Of a DNA stretch of 64,000 nt, positions 56,408-64,000 are shown in pieces. The position numbers and the translations under genes are program-made. Origin of the DNA: DASRFR01 sp035651455 (GTDB lineage Bacteria > Acidobacteriota > Terriglobia > Terriglobales > Acidobacteriaceae). Location of the stretch: contig DASRFR010000007.1 in assembly GCA_035651455.1 (NCBI GenBank), forward strand, positions 1 to 64,000. The letters run 5' to 3'. Below the pieces are notes generated by a model, which saw only the letters and a list, made by a program, of their open reading frames with translations, ran no database searches and was not told where the DNA came from. Each line of letters begins with the position of its first letter. Position 1 is the first letter of the stretch.

Positions 56408-57385
56408 TCAGGACTGCGAACGTACCGCGGCCTGCAACTCTTCGACAATTTCCTGCGATGCTTTTTGCGCGGCCTCGTGCTGCGTCACATCAAAGGAGAT
56501 CGCGCCCACTCGCGCGTGTCCTCCGCCGCCATAGCGCTCGCAAACTTTTGCCAGGTTGACCGTGGGTGCCTTCGGCGCCCATGGGTTCGACCCCACCGAA
56601 ACCTTCACCCGGAAACTGCTCTTGCTCAGCCCCACGCTGTAAATGCTCTGCGGGTGTAAATAGTAGGGCACGAATTTGTTATAGCCCTCCAGGTCATAGC
56701 CGGTGACATCAAAGAAGATCGTGCCGTCTTTCATGTGACTCTTGTCGCGCAGGATGTCAATGGACTGGCGATGCCGCTCCAGCAACGGCGGGAGCAATGG
56801 TTTCACGAACGGCGCTTCCAGGATTTCGCCCAGCGGCTTGGTGGCCAGCAAAGGAATCAGTTTGGGCAGGAATGCTGGGTCCTGGGTGGATTCGATCACC
56901 ATGGTCAGCTTCATCGCGGGCGCTTGCATCTCGACCGCGTTCTGCGCATCGGGATACATCGCGCCATCAATGATGTCGGTCCAGTGCACGAGGTCAGCCA
57001 CTGGCGCCGGATCGAACCCAAACCGCCGCTCCGCGATCATGGCCAGAAAGCTGGTACAGGATTTGAAATCAGGATCGTAAAATTTGCGGTTGCTCTGGTC
57101 CTGCTCGAAGTGCGCCGCGTCGGCCGGGGTTAGAAACGCGCTTTCATGATGATCGAACCACCATGTGATCTTCGGCGAACTGGAGTACTTGAAGTCCACG
57201 ATGGCGTTCTCGTCGCCGTCGAAATCGTCTTCGTTGAACAGCGCGCCCGCCCGGTGCAGCAGTCCCGAGAACGTGAATTCCACGTCGCCGCGAATCCGTT
57301 CGCGGTAGAAACGCGAAAATAAAGCTGCCGATGAAGCTCCATCGAAACATTTGTCGTGATAGAAGACCCGTACTCTCAAGCGCAC
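56408..57385 (-). CDS. DHH/DHHA1 phosphoesterase family protein
   Basis: The product (about 325 residues from GTG 57385) starts with FYHDKCFDGASSAALF, which fits the D-x-D/H-x-D part of the DHH superfamily, followed by a WWFDHHESAF motif. Near the C-terminus it has the GGGGHARVGAISF substrate-binding motif of DHHA1. Members cleave phosphodiesters of oligonucleotides, cyclic dinucleotides or DNA ends. The start is uncertain: an AAGGG lies close to GTG 57385, and the frame extends to 57487 without a better signal. It is probably the first gene of the fetAB-DUF2127 operon. Confidence 0.82.
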   Translation of the reverse strand: MRLRVRVFYHDKCFDGASSAALFSRFYRERIRGDVEFTFSGLLHRAGALFNEDDFDGDENAIVDFKYSSSPKITWWFDHHESAFLTPADAAHFEQDQSNRKFYDPDFKSCTSFLAMIAERRFGFDPAPVADLVHWTDIIDGAMYPDAQNAVEMQAPAMKLTMVIESTQDPAFLPKLIPLLATKPLGEILEAPFVKPLLPPLLERHRQSIDILRDKSHMKDGTIFFDVTGYDLEGYNKFVPYYLHPQSIYSVGLSKSSFRVKVSVGSNPWAPKAPTVNLAKVCERYGGGGHARVGAISFDVTQHEAAQKASQEIVEELQAAVRSQS

Positions 57386-57580
57386 GCCCCTTCGCTTCCA
57401 TTTGCCCGCCGAATGGCTCAGGCATGAAAACCAAAAGTATCTAGGAATGACATTTAAGGGAGCTTCTGTCAAGCGTTCCGAGACCAAACACCGGGAACAC
57501 AGAGCTTCGCAGAAAAGTTCGATCCACCTGCCTGATCTCTCCTGATCCGCTGGCAGAGTCCCTTGTTATACTCAGCGTTC

Positions 57581-58462
57581 ATGCTCAAGGAAGTGCTTCA
57601 GCAAGGGCAAGTGATCGCCGACGCCGCGCTCGAGCGTCTGTTACCCGCTGCAACTCAGCATCCGGTTTCGATCCACAAGGCCATGCGTCACAGCGTCTTT
57701 GCCGGAGGCAAGCGCCTGCGCCCGATTCTGGCCATGGAAGCCGGGCGCATGGTTGCCGGTTCCCTTCCCGCCGGCATTGAAGAAGTCGGCGCAGCCCTGG
57801 AGATGCTGCACACCTATTCCCTGATTCACGACGATCTGCCCGCCCTGGATAACGACGACTTGCGGCGCGGGCGTCCCACCTGCCACAAAGTGTTTGGCGA
57901 TGCCATTGCCATCCTCGCCGGCGACGCCCTGCAGACGCAAGCCTACGAAGTGTTGTCGAGAGTCCAATGTGCAGCGGAAGCGCGCGTACGCCTCATCGAA
58001 GAGATTGCCCGCGGCACTGGAACCGTGGATGGCATGATCGGCGGGCAGGTCGCCGATCTCGAAGCCGAGCACCAGAAACCGGATCTCGCCATGCTGGAAT
58101 ATATCCATCGCGCCAAGACGGCCGCGCTGATCGCCGCCAGCGTTGTCAGCGGCGGCATTTATGCCGGAGCGGAAGCCGAGGCGGTGGGGAAACTGCGGAA
58201 CTTCGGCAGGTCCATCGGCCTTGCATTCCAGATCGTAGATGACGTTCTCGACATTACTCAAACCTCTGAGCAACTGGGGAAGACTGCGGGGAAAGACACG
58301 GTGGCAGAAAAGGTGACCTACCCTGCCCTGTTCGGCATTGATGAGTCCCTGAAGCGCGCCGATGCACTGGTTGAGTCGGCCTGTGAGTCGCTCGATTCAT
58401 ACGGCCCTCGGGCCGATACGCTGAAGAGCCTGGCACACTACCTGGTAGAACGGAAGAACTAG
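57581..58462 (+). CDS. polyprenyl (farnesyl/geranylgeranyl) diphosphate synthase
   Basis: The 293-residue product elongates isoprenoid chains by head-to-tail condensation of isopentenyl diphosphate. It has GGKRLRPILA, the first aspartate-rich motif LIHDDLPALDNDDLRRG (a bacterial-type DDxxxxD), a KTAAL segment and the second motif QIVDDVLD. The length and the two residues inserted in the first motif point to the IspA farnesyl synthase group. ATG 57581 was chosen over TTG 57563. It is divergent from the DHH gene. Confidence 0.9.
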   Translation: MLKEVLQQGQVIADAALERLLPAATQHPVSIHKAMRHSVFAGGKRLRPILAMEAGRMVAGSLPAGIEEVGAALEMLHTYSLIHDDLPALDNDDLRRGRPTCHKVFGDAIAILAGDALQTQAYEVLSRVQCAAEARVRLIEEIARGTGTVDGMIGGQVADLEAEHQKPDLAMLEYIHRAKTAALIAASVVSGGIYAGAEAEAVGKLRNFGRSIGLAFQIVDDVLDITQTSEQLGKTAGKDTVAEKVTYPALFGIDESLKRADALVESACESLDSYGPRADTLKSLAHYLVERKN

Positions 58463-58739
58463 TTTGTCTCAAAATGATTCGCTTGTAGCTAAGTTATTGA
58501 TAATTGGTAGAACGTGATTTTACCGCAAACTTCAGGTTCGCTTGTCACGAGAAATGCCATTTGCGGGCCTCTGGAAGGCCCAGGCTGCGAGTTTGCCGGG
58601 CGACTCGGGCTTCAGGGTCATTTATCACCTGGCAGCGGCCCTAAAGCGATCCTGGCGCTTTATTAGCTTTTGGCTATAAAGGACAGCTGCTGGTCGCAGG
58701 ACTTGGAACTTCCCGGTCCTGTGTGTTAAAAAATGCAAC
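58463..58739 (+). other. gene-free stretch before the fluoride riboswitch
   Basis: No gene is supported. The crcB transcript probably starts in the last 150 bases, but I see no strong promoter consensus. Confidence 0.4.
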
Positions 58740-58788
58740 GGCGATGGAGTTCGCCACAACCGCCTGCCCCCAGGCTGATAACTCCTAC
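58740..58788 (+). promoter_or_regulatory. fluoride riboswitch (crcB motif)
   Basis: The segment shows the crcB-motif consensus: GGCGATGGAGTTCGCC hairpin, ACAACCGCC, a short hairpin closed by GGC, and TGATAACTCCTAC. It lies 20 bases before the crcB GTG start. In the known class, fluoride binding stabilises the pseudoknot and turns on the transporter gene. A following AGGAGAGCTCC overlaps the ribosome-binding site, so translational control is plausible. Confidence 0.9.
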
Positions 58789-58808
58789 CCACTTAGGAGA
58801 GCTCCATC

Positions 58809-59183
58809 GTGAGTGAATATCTGATTGTCTCGTTAGGCGCGATCTTCGGAGCCTGTTCTCGCTATTACCTCAGCCGGCTCGCGGCAAAGACTCTGGGTCC
58901 GGTGTTCCCTTACGGCACGCTGATCATCAACGTGACCGGAAGCCTGATCGTAGGCTTCTTCCTGGTCTACGCTAGCGAGCGCGTGCTGCTCGATCCGCGC
59001 TGGCGCTTGCTGGTAGTGGTAGGGTTTTGCGGCGCGTTCACTACCTTCTCAAGCTATGCCTTCGAAACCATGGCCTACTTCGAGCAGGGACAGTGGCATC
59101 TGATGCTCACCAACGTCCTTACCAATAACCTGCTGTGCCTGGCTGCCGCCCTTGGTGGCATGGCTCTGGCGCGAGTGCTATAG
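58809..59183 (+). CDS. crcB: fluoride channel CrcB/Fluc
   Basis: Fluc channels export fluoride as inner-membrane dimers. The 124-residue product has four membrane helices and the family signatures GACSRYYLSR, GTLIINVTGSLIVGFF and GFCGAFTTFSSYAFE. The start is GTG 58809 with AGGAGAG upstream. It lies directly behind a fluoride riboswitch, which settles its role, and overlaps nothing; a DUF190 gene follows after one base. Confidence 0.94.
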   Translation: MSEYLIVSLGAIFGACSRYYLSRLAAKTLGPVFPYGTLIINVTGSLIVGFFLVYASERVLLDPRWRLLVVVGFCGAFTTFSSYAFETMAYFEQGQWHLMLTNVLTNNLLCLAAALGGMALARVL

Positions 59184-59184
59184 A

Positions 59185-59514
59185 ATGCCAAGCGGAATGG
59201 CAGTCCAAGTCACCATTTATCTCAATGAAGGCGACCGCTGGCAGAATCGCCCGTTGCACATGGAAATCCTCAGCTACCTGCACCGGGAAAATGTCTATGC
59301 CGCGGTGACCCTGCATGGAGTCGCAGGTTTTCTTGGCCGGCAGCGCATCAAGACCAGTCATCTCGTTGACGCCGGGGGCAAACTGCCGGTTGTCATCATA
59401 TTCGTGGACCAGGATGAGCACGTAAACCGGGTGCTCCCCACCCTGAAAGAAATGGCAGCGCATCGCCTGATCGTCCGCGAGAACGTAGTCATCGAGCAAG
59501 GGAATCTGGACTAA
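59185..59514 (+). CDS. DUF190 family protein
   Basis: The 109-residue product has the DUF190 pattern: VTIYLNEGDRWQNRPLHMEILSYLHRENVYAAVTLHGVAGF followed by LPVVIIFVDQDEHVNRVLPTL. It is a PII-like ferredoxin-type fold often encoded next to crcB. Here ATG 59185 is one base past the crcB stop; ATG 59197 is an alternative. It is probably co-expressed with crcB under the fluoride riboswitch and may modulate the channel. Confidence 0.88.
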   Translation: MPSGMAVQVTIYLNEGDRWQNRPLHMEILSYLHRENVYAAVTLHGVAGFLGRQRIKTSHLVDAGGKLPVVIIFVDQDEHVNRVLPTLKEMAAHRLIVRENVVIEQGNLD

Positions 59515-59626
59515 GAGGTCCACCGTTTGCGTGGCGACCGACGCCGGACCGTCCTCCAGGAGCGAAGCTTCGCCCTGGCGTCAATAGGCTGAGTCCTATC
59601 TCGCGCGCCCAGATGCAGCCATCCCA

Positions 59627-62119
59627 CTACGGCTGCAAGACAAGGCTGTGTTGCTTTGACTTCAAGACAGCTTCTTTCGAAAACGGCCAGTTGAACGTGG
59701 ATCCTTCGTACCAGGCCTTCCAGTGGTCCATGTAGTACGGGCTCAAGAACACTCCCGACTCCCCGGTAACCAGGTTCATTGTGGATTGATCCAGGTCCGC
59801 GAGGTCCACGGTCATGCGTTCTGACGGGCCGTGATGTCGGGTCACCGCTTTCACCGTGTATCCGCTGCCTGATTGAGGTTGTGTGCCTGGGCCCGTCCAA
59901 TGATCAAGCAGCGGGATCTTGCCGAGAATGGGATGCTGAATCTCCGCCGGGTTGTAGTCGGCCCACTTGCCTGTGCTCAGGTTTTTCGGAACCTCGGGCT
60001 CAATCACCGAGGCCTCGACCGCCGCGGCTTCCAACTCGTCATAGTTGGCATAACTCTGCGGCAACCAGCGTTGTGGCTGATGGAGCAATACGTTCTCCAG
60101 CCACACCGATTGCATACCCCAGCGGTAACTCTTCCAACTCAGGACGCCTTCCGAGTGTTTTGGATCCTTAGGCGCCGGCCCAAGCTTCGGCTCCAGCAAA
60201 AGGCGCATGAGTTCCATGCGCGCGCGGGTTTCGACGACTGGAGCGGCAGAATCGGCGCTCATGCGGCCGTCCCAGCCGCGAAGAATCTCGGCCGCCTCCT
60301 TGGCTTTGGCCGATGGATTCCGGGCGTGATCGACCGCGTACACCAGGCGCTCGGCGACGAAACGGTCGAAATCGGAGTACGTGTCGTTTTGCAGAGATAA
60401 CATGTCGGCGGCAGAAAACTTTTTGCCCGACCCAAGCACACGGTAGATGCGAGCCGTGCGCCATGGGGCTTCCCACTGCGAACTGATGGAATAGGGATAG
60501 CCATCCGGCGAGATGCGGCCATTGGCCGTGGCAATGATTCCCCATGGCGGGTTGTAAATGCTGGGCAGCTTGTCGAATGGGATATAGCTTGTCCACTCGT
60601 ACGCGTCCGTGCTGCCGTCTTCGGGGAGGCTGCCATCGCCGGTCGCCCGGATCGGAATTTTCCCGGTGGCCTGGTACCCGATGTTGCCGTCCACATCGGC
60701 GTAGACGACGTTCTGGCCCGGCGCGTCGAAGCGTGAGAAGGCACCGCGGAACTGCTGCCAGTTCTGCGCCGAATTGATGTCGAACAGCGGAATGCGCACC
60801 CCGTCGTAGACGGTCCAGCGCAGCGCAAGTTTTCTGGTTTCGCCCGGAAGCAGGTCGCTAACGATCGGGCCGTGGCGAGTGATGATGACGTCAATGGTGA
60901 CGTCGGGCTTGCCCTTCACATGAATGGTTTCCACCCGATGATCGGGCTTCACCCATCCACCCGGCGTCTGGTACTCGCCGGAGCTGTTGAAATTCTCGAC
61001 GTACACGTCTTCGACCGTGGGCCCGACGTTGGTGAATCCCCAGGCGACGCGCTGGTTGTGTCCGACAATGACGTAGGGCATGCCGGGAAGCGTAACTCCA
61101 GCCACATCGAAATTGCCGCTGCGCAAGTGTGCCTGGTACCAGAGATTGGGCATCTGATGGCCGAGATGCATGTCGTCGCACAGCAAGGGCTTGCCGCTTA
61201 CCGTGTGCGCGCCGGAGACAACCCAATCGTTTGAGCCGACCGGAAAGGGATCACCATCGTTTTCCAGGCTTCCGAGAAAGGTCCCACTTCTCGCAAACAA
61301 CGCGAGCAAAGGGGCGCCCACGACTTCGTGATTGCGGGTCACTGAGCTGTCGGGCGCCAGGTCCTCTTCGTCGTCCTCGTCGCTACTGCTTTTTTCCTCA
61401 TCCCGCAAAGTTGCGCGCGGGACCGAAGGCGGGCGGTCATGCCACGAAGTATTGGTGTATAGATCGGCGGTGAGCGCTGGGCCCAGCTTGGCAAGAATCT
61501 TCTCATGCCCGAGCTGATGGGGATCGTGGTTCAGGTCCTTGATCATCTGCATCGAGATGAGCGCGGAATCGACGTCGGTCCACGGGCGCGGAGTGTAATT
61601 CAGAATGCGAAACTCAATAGGCAGGCGGTCAGAACGCGCATTGATGTAGGCATTAACACCACGCGCGTAGGCTTCCAGGTGGGCGCGCGCCTCCGGGGAA
61701 GCGGCCTCCAGGGCTTTCCTGGCCCCCACGCGCAAGCCGAGAATGCGCTGCTCCTTGTCGATCTCGACAAATTCCGGCCCCAGGATGTCGGACAATTGCC
61801 CCGCAGCCACCCGGCGGAGCACGTCCATTTGCCAGAGGCGGTCCTGGGCGGTGACATAACCCTGGGCAAAAAAGAGGTCATTCAAGTTCGCCGCCTCAAT
61901 GGTGGGAATGCCGTGCACGTCGCGCAACACGTTGACGGGCGCCGACAGGCCTTTCACGCTCAAGGTCCCGTCCAATTGCGGCAGGGCCCCGCGCGCCATG
62001 AAGTACAGGGAACACAGGGCAGCCCCGAAGGCGAGCACCAGCATAACGACGAGCAACTTCAAAACCCATAGCAGGCGGAAGCGGCGTGCGGAACTCACAG
62101 GAGTCGAAAGCGTGGCCAT
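59627..62119 (-). CDS. penicillin acylase family (S45, Ntn-hydrolase) protein
   Basis: The 830-residue precursor has an N-terminal membrane anchor or signal (about 20-45), the alpha-subunit region with VLRDVHGIPTIEAANLNDLFFAQGYVTAQDRLWQMD, and the processing site at GSNDWVVSG, where the Ser after Gly becomes the N-terminal nucleophile of the beta subunit. Later HGPIVSD and GFTNVGPTVEDVY match the family. Members hydrolyse acyl amides such as N-acyl-homoserine lactones or penicillins. A Ser/Asp/Glu-rich acidic linker precedes the cleavage site. Substrate is not evident. Confidence 0.92.
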   Translation of the reverse strand: MATLSTPVSSARRFRLLWVLKLLVVMLVLAFGAALCSLYFMARGALPQLDGTLSVKGLSAPVNVLRDVHGIPTIEAANLNDLFFAQGYVTAQDRLWQMDVLRRVAAGQLSDILGPEFVEIDKEQRILGLRVGARKALEAASPEARAHLEAYARGVNAYINARSDRLPIEFRILNYTPRPWTDVDSALISMQMIKDLNHDPHQLGHEKILAKLGPALTADLYTNTSWHDRPPSVPRATLRDEEKSSSDEDDEEDLAPDSSVTRNHEVVGAPLLALFARSGTFLGSLENDGDPFPVGSNDWVVSGAHTVSGKPLLCDDMHLGHQMPNLWYQAHLRSGNFDVAGVTLPGMPYVIVGHNQRVAWGFTNVGPTVEDVYVENFNSSGEYQTPGGWVKPDHRVETIHVKGKPDVTIDVIITRHGPIVSDLLPGETRKLALRWTVYDGVRIPLFDINSAQNWQQFRGAFSRFDAPGQNVVYADVDGNIGYQATGKIPIRATGDGSLPEDGSTDAYEWTSYIPFDKLPSIYNPPWGIIATANGRISPDGYPYSISSQWEAPWRTARIYRVLGSGKKFSAADMLSLQNDTYSDFDRFVAERLVYAVDHARNPSAKAKEAAEILRGWDGRMSADSAAPVVETRARMELMRLLLEPKLGPAPKDPKHSEGVLSWKSYRWGMQSVWLENVLLHQPQRWLPQSYANYDELEAAAVEASVIEPEVPKNLSTGKWADYNPAEIQHPILGKIPLLDHWTGPGTQPQSGSGYTVKAVTRHHGPSERMTVDLADLDQSTMNLVTGESGVFLSPYYMDHWKAWYEGSTFNWPFSKEAVLKSKQHSLVLQP

Positions 62120-62236
62120 GTCGGAAGATAGATTCTAGGGAAGAGACTGGGAGAAAACAAACCGGAGTTGGCGCGATTGCGAAAGGAAAGTATGATTCCA
62201 ATGTCGCCGACGAGGATTGGCACTTTCCTTTTGTTC

Positions 62237-62734
62237 ATGCTTCAGAAACGGATTGACGACCAGCCCAGCATCTCGCGCGAGAACGTGCGCGAAGCCGAGG
62301 AGATCCTTCGCCAGCACTTGAAGCGGGTAGGACTGAAGCAGACCGAGCAGCGCAACACCATCCTGCGGACGTTCTTGGAAACCCGCGAGCATCTCTCCAC
62401 CGACGAACTGCACCGGCTGGTAAAAAAGAAAGATGCGCGGATCGGATTTACCACCGTGTACCGCACTCTGAAGCTGCTGGCCGAATGCGGGCTGGCCAGT
62501 GAAGTCGCTTTCCACGACGGGATCGCGCGCTACGAGCACCAGTACAACCGCCGCAGCCATCACCACATGGTCTGTACCGGGTGCGGCAGTTCGGTCGAAT
62601 TCTTTTCCCCGGAAGTGGACCGCCTCGAGCAGCAGATTGGACGCCAACACAATTACCGCACTACCCGGCACACCTTCCAGATCTATGGCTTGTGCGAGGA
62701 TTGCCAGAAGAAGCGCGGACGGCGCGTGGTCTAG
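62237..62734 (+). CDS. Fur-family transcriptional regulator
   Basis: The 165-residue product has the Fur/PerR winged helix (LKQTEQRNTILRTFLE and HLSTDELHRLVKKKDARIGFTTVYRTLKLLAECGLA), the metal-binding HHHMVCTGCG region, and two CxxC pairs (CTGC and CEDC) forming the structural zinc site. It senses iron, peroxide or zinc and represses genes in response. ATG 62237 is preferred to longer starts that extend into unconserved sequence. It is divergent from the penicillin acylase gene. Which metal it senses cannot be told. Confidence 0.9.
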   Translation: MLQKRIDDQPSISRENVREAEEILRQHLKRVGLKQTEQRNTILRTFLETREHLSTDELHRLVKKKDARIGFTTVYRTLKLLAECGLASEVAFHDGIARYEHQYNRRSHHHMVCTGCGSSVEFFSPEVDRLEQQIGRQHNYRTTRHTFQIYGLCEDCQKKRGRRVV

Positions 62735-63018
62735 AAATTTCGAATCACTCCAAACAACACAATCAGAGCAGCGAGTCCGCGGATCCAGCTTGCAGGCACA
62801 AACGGCGGTCCCTTACCGCGGGGCACGAGCCTGGTTCCCTTTGCGGTGAAAATCGCCCGGCAACCGCGGGTGAGTTCTCCTGGTCCCCGGCTTCGACGTC
62901 TCTCCAGCGGCTGGGATTATCCGTTTGCCTTAGGTCGGCAATTCTGTTACCTTGCGCCGGAATAGGCGTTGCGGGCCGATGGGCGCGCGATAGGGTCGAT
63001 GTGCATGGGGAGGAAACC

Positions 63019-63459
63019 ATGGCTTTCTGCAGCGGATGCGGTGCTTCGATACCGGAAGGCGCAACATTCTGCGCGACGTGCGGACGTTCGACGGCAGGGC
63101 CGGGCGGCACGGCGGCCGCTCCTGCGCCTGCAGCCTCGGCGGGTGGACTGACCGACAACTTGGCGGGCGCGCTGGCTTATATTCCCATCGCGGCGATCAT
63201 TTTTCTTGTTCTCGAGCCCTACAACCGGAACAAGTTCATTCGGTTTCATTCATTCCAATCACTCGCTTTCTGTGTGGCGTGGTTTGTGATATGCGTCGGG
63301 CTCTCGACGGTGCCGTTTCTCGGATTCCTGAGATTCATGATTCTTCCGATCATCTGGCTTGGCTTCTTTTTAGCTTGGATTGTGTTGATGATCAAAGCCT
63401 ACCAGGGCCAGATGTTCAAGGCACCCGTGATCGGGGACTTCGCCGAAAAGCAGGCGTAA
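63019..63459 (+). CDS. zinc-ribbon and DUF4870-like membrane protein
   Basis: The 146-residue product starts with a zinc ribbon (MAFCSGCGASIPEGATFCATCG), then an Ala/Pro linker and three hydrophobic segments of the DUF4870 type (LAGALAYIPIAAIIFLVLEPY, NKFIRFHSFQSLAF). GGGGAGG lies before ATG 63019. Such proteins are common in acidobacteria; the role is unknown. The stretch 62735-63018 upstream holds no supported gene. Confidence 0.85.
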   Translation: MAFCSGCGASIPEGATFCATCGRSTAGPGGTAAAPAPAASAGGLTDNLAGALAYIPIAAIIFLVLEPYNRNKFIRFHSFQSLAFCVAWFVICVGLSTVPFLGFLRFMILPIIWLGFFLAWIVLMIKAYQGQMFKAPVIGDFAEKQA

Positions 63460-63474
63460 CAGGCCTCGTGCCGC

Positions 63475-64000
63475 TTAGCGATGAAGTTTCACGCGCAGGA
63501 GATGATTCTGCTCAAACCAACCGAGTGACACGGGTTCCGACCAAGCCTGATAGCCTTCATGAACCACGGTAAGAGTGTAGGTTCCGCGGGACAGATGCGG
63601 AATCAGCAAGACGCCCGCTTGTTTTCCCGTCACACCCATGGGTTTTCCGTCAAGCAAGACCTCTGCCTCGGTCGGGTTTGTAATCAGATCCAGTTCCACA
63701 CCGTCCCGATACCAGAGTATCGCGCCGAGAACCATGATCAATAGCAGCCCTGCGCCCAAAATCGCGAGCAACGATTTGATCGGCCGTGCTGAGGAGGACC
63801 CCGGCAGTGACAACACCGCTTCGGAATCGGTAATGATAGCCGGTATGCTGGGGCTCGGAGCCAGAGCAGGAACAATCTCCTGCTCTACTGGTGAAGCTGT
63901 CGGATTCACGACCAGAGCCGGGGCAGAGTAAGTTAACGGGACTTCCTCGAGTTGGACGGCAGTAGCGAGTCTGGATGCAGCTGGGATGACGTCCGTAGGT
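63475..64000 (-). CDS. PEGA-domain membrane protein, cut by the window edge
   Basis: The frame is open from the stop at 63475 to the right edge of the window, so the start lies outside; at least 174 residues are visible. It has a Pro/Ala-rich stretch, one membrane helix (SLLAILGAGLLLIMVLGAI) and a C-terminal PEGA domain (LDLITNPTEAEVLLDGKPMGVTG, LSRGTYTLTVVHEGYQ). PEGA domains often close serine/threonine kinases or surface proteins. A kinase domain could be encoded beyond the edge, but this is not seen. Confidence 0.75.
   Translation of the reverse strand, partial: PTDVIPAASRLATAVQLEEVPLTYSAPALVVNPTASPVEQEIVPALAPSPSIPAIITDSEAVLSLPGSSSARPIKSLLAILGAGLLLIMVLGAILWYRDGVELDLITNPTEAEVLLDGKPMGVTGKQAGVLLIPHLSRGTYTLTVVHEGYQAWSEPVSLGWFEQNHLLRVKLHR

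Overview
The window is bacterial, GC-rich and gene-dense, and most likely comes from an acidobacterium (Acidobacteriota, Terriglobia/Koribacter-like). This is inferred from gene content: HAF-repeat and FG-GAP secreted proteins, a tricorn-type S41 protease, MacB-like permease pairs without an ATPase, a decaheme cytochrome with an outer-membrane barrel, and three small regulators sharing a 'SWKEIA.Y..RG.RTVQRWE' helix-turn-helix. No rRNA is present to confirm the taxon.

The left part (1 to about 13,840) looks like an integrated mobile island. It opens with a dense tRNA array (7-3579, plus strand). The array is interrupted by an HNH nuclease gene (1009-1857) and followed by an RtcB RNA ligase (3621-4850) and a tRNA-Pro (4884-4958). 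A second tRNA cluster on the minus strand (9473-9935) lies upstream of, and co-oriented with, a Gabija defence pair (gajA 7389-9326, gajB 5731-7392) and an unknown 191-residue gene (4981-5556). By hand folding I count 31 tRNAs whose anticodons cover all 20 amino acids; one of them (Gln-TTG) has a broken acceptor stem. Several are structurally odd: six have C instead of U at position 33, two leucine-anticodon tRNAs have no long variable arm, and one looks like a selenocysteine-type tRNA with an isoleucine AUA anticodon. Cargo genes (DUF5519, chloroperoxidase-type hydrolase, zinc-ribbon protein), an Xis-like gene and a tyrosine integrase follow. The integrase reading frame ends inside the anticodon loop of a normal chromosomal-type tRNA-Leu(GAG) at 13840-13924, which marks the probable attachment site and right end.

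The working hypothesis is that the island carries a replacement tRNA pool plus a tRNA-repair ligase beside an antiphage system. This would protect translation when tRNAs are cut by anticodon nucleases during infection or self-activated defence. The pieces are visible in the sequence; the joint function is inference.

From about 13,840 to the right edge the content is ordinary chromosome. It includes secG, an MBL hydrolase, an aminotransferase/VOC/enoyl-CoA hydratase operon, an aspartate-type aminotransferase, transketolase and a 2-hydroxyacid dehydrogenase (13.9-26.1 kb). Next come MOSC, hydrolase/CGNR regulator, glycosyltransferase, tricorn protease and amidase genes (26.2-35.3 kb), then two MacB-type permeases, a sulfotransferase and secreted proteins (35.3-40.5 kb). 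A CheB-CheR-PAS hybrid and a second CheB occupy 41.2-44.9 kb, and a DmsE/MtrA-like decaheme cytochrome with an MtrB/PioB-like barrel occupies 46.2-49.5 kb. The rest holds an FG-GAP giant, a FetAB-like exporter, a DHH phosphoesterase, a polyprenyl synthase, a fluoride riboswitch with crcB and DUF190, penicillin acylase, a Fur-family regulator, and a PEGA-domain gene cut by the right edge. One secreted-protein gene (20404-21880) is broken by two frameshifts.
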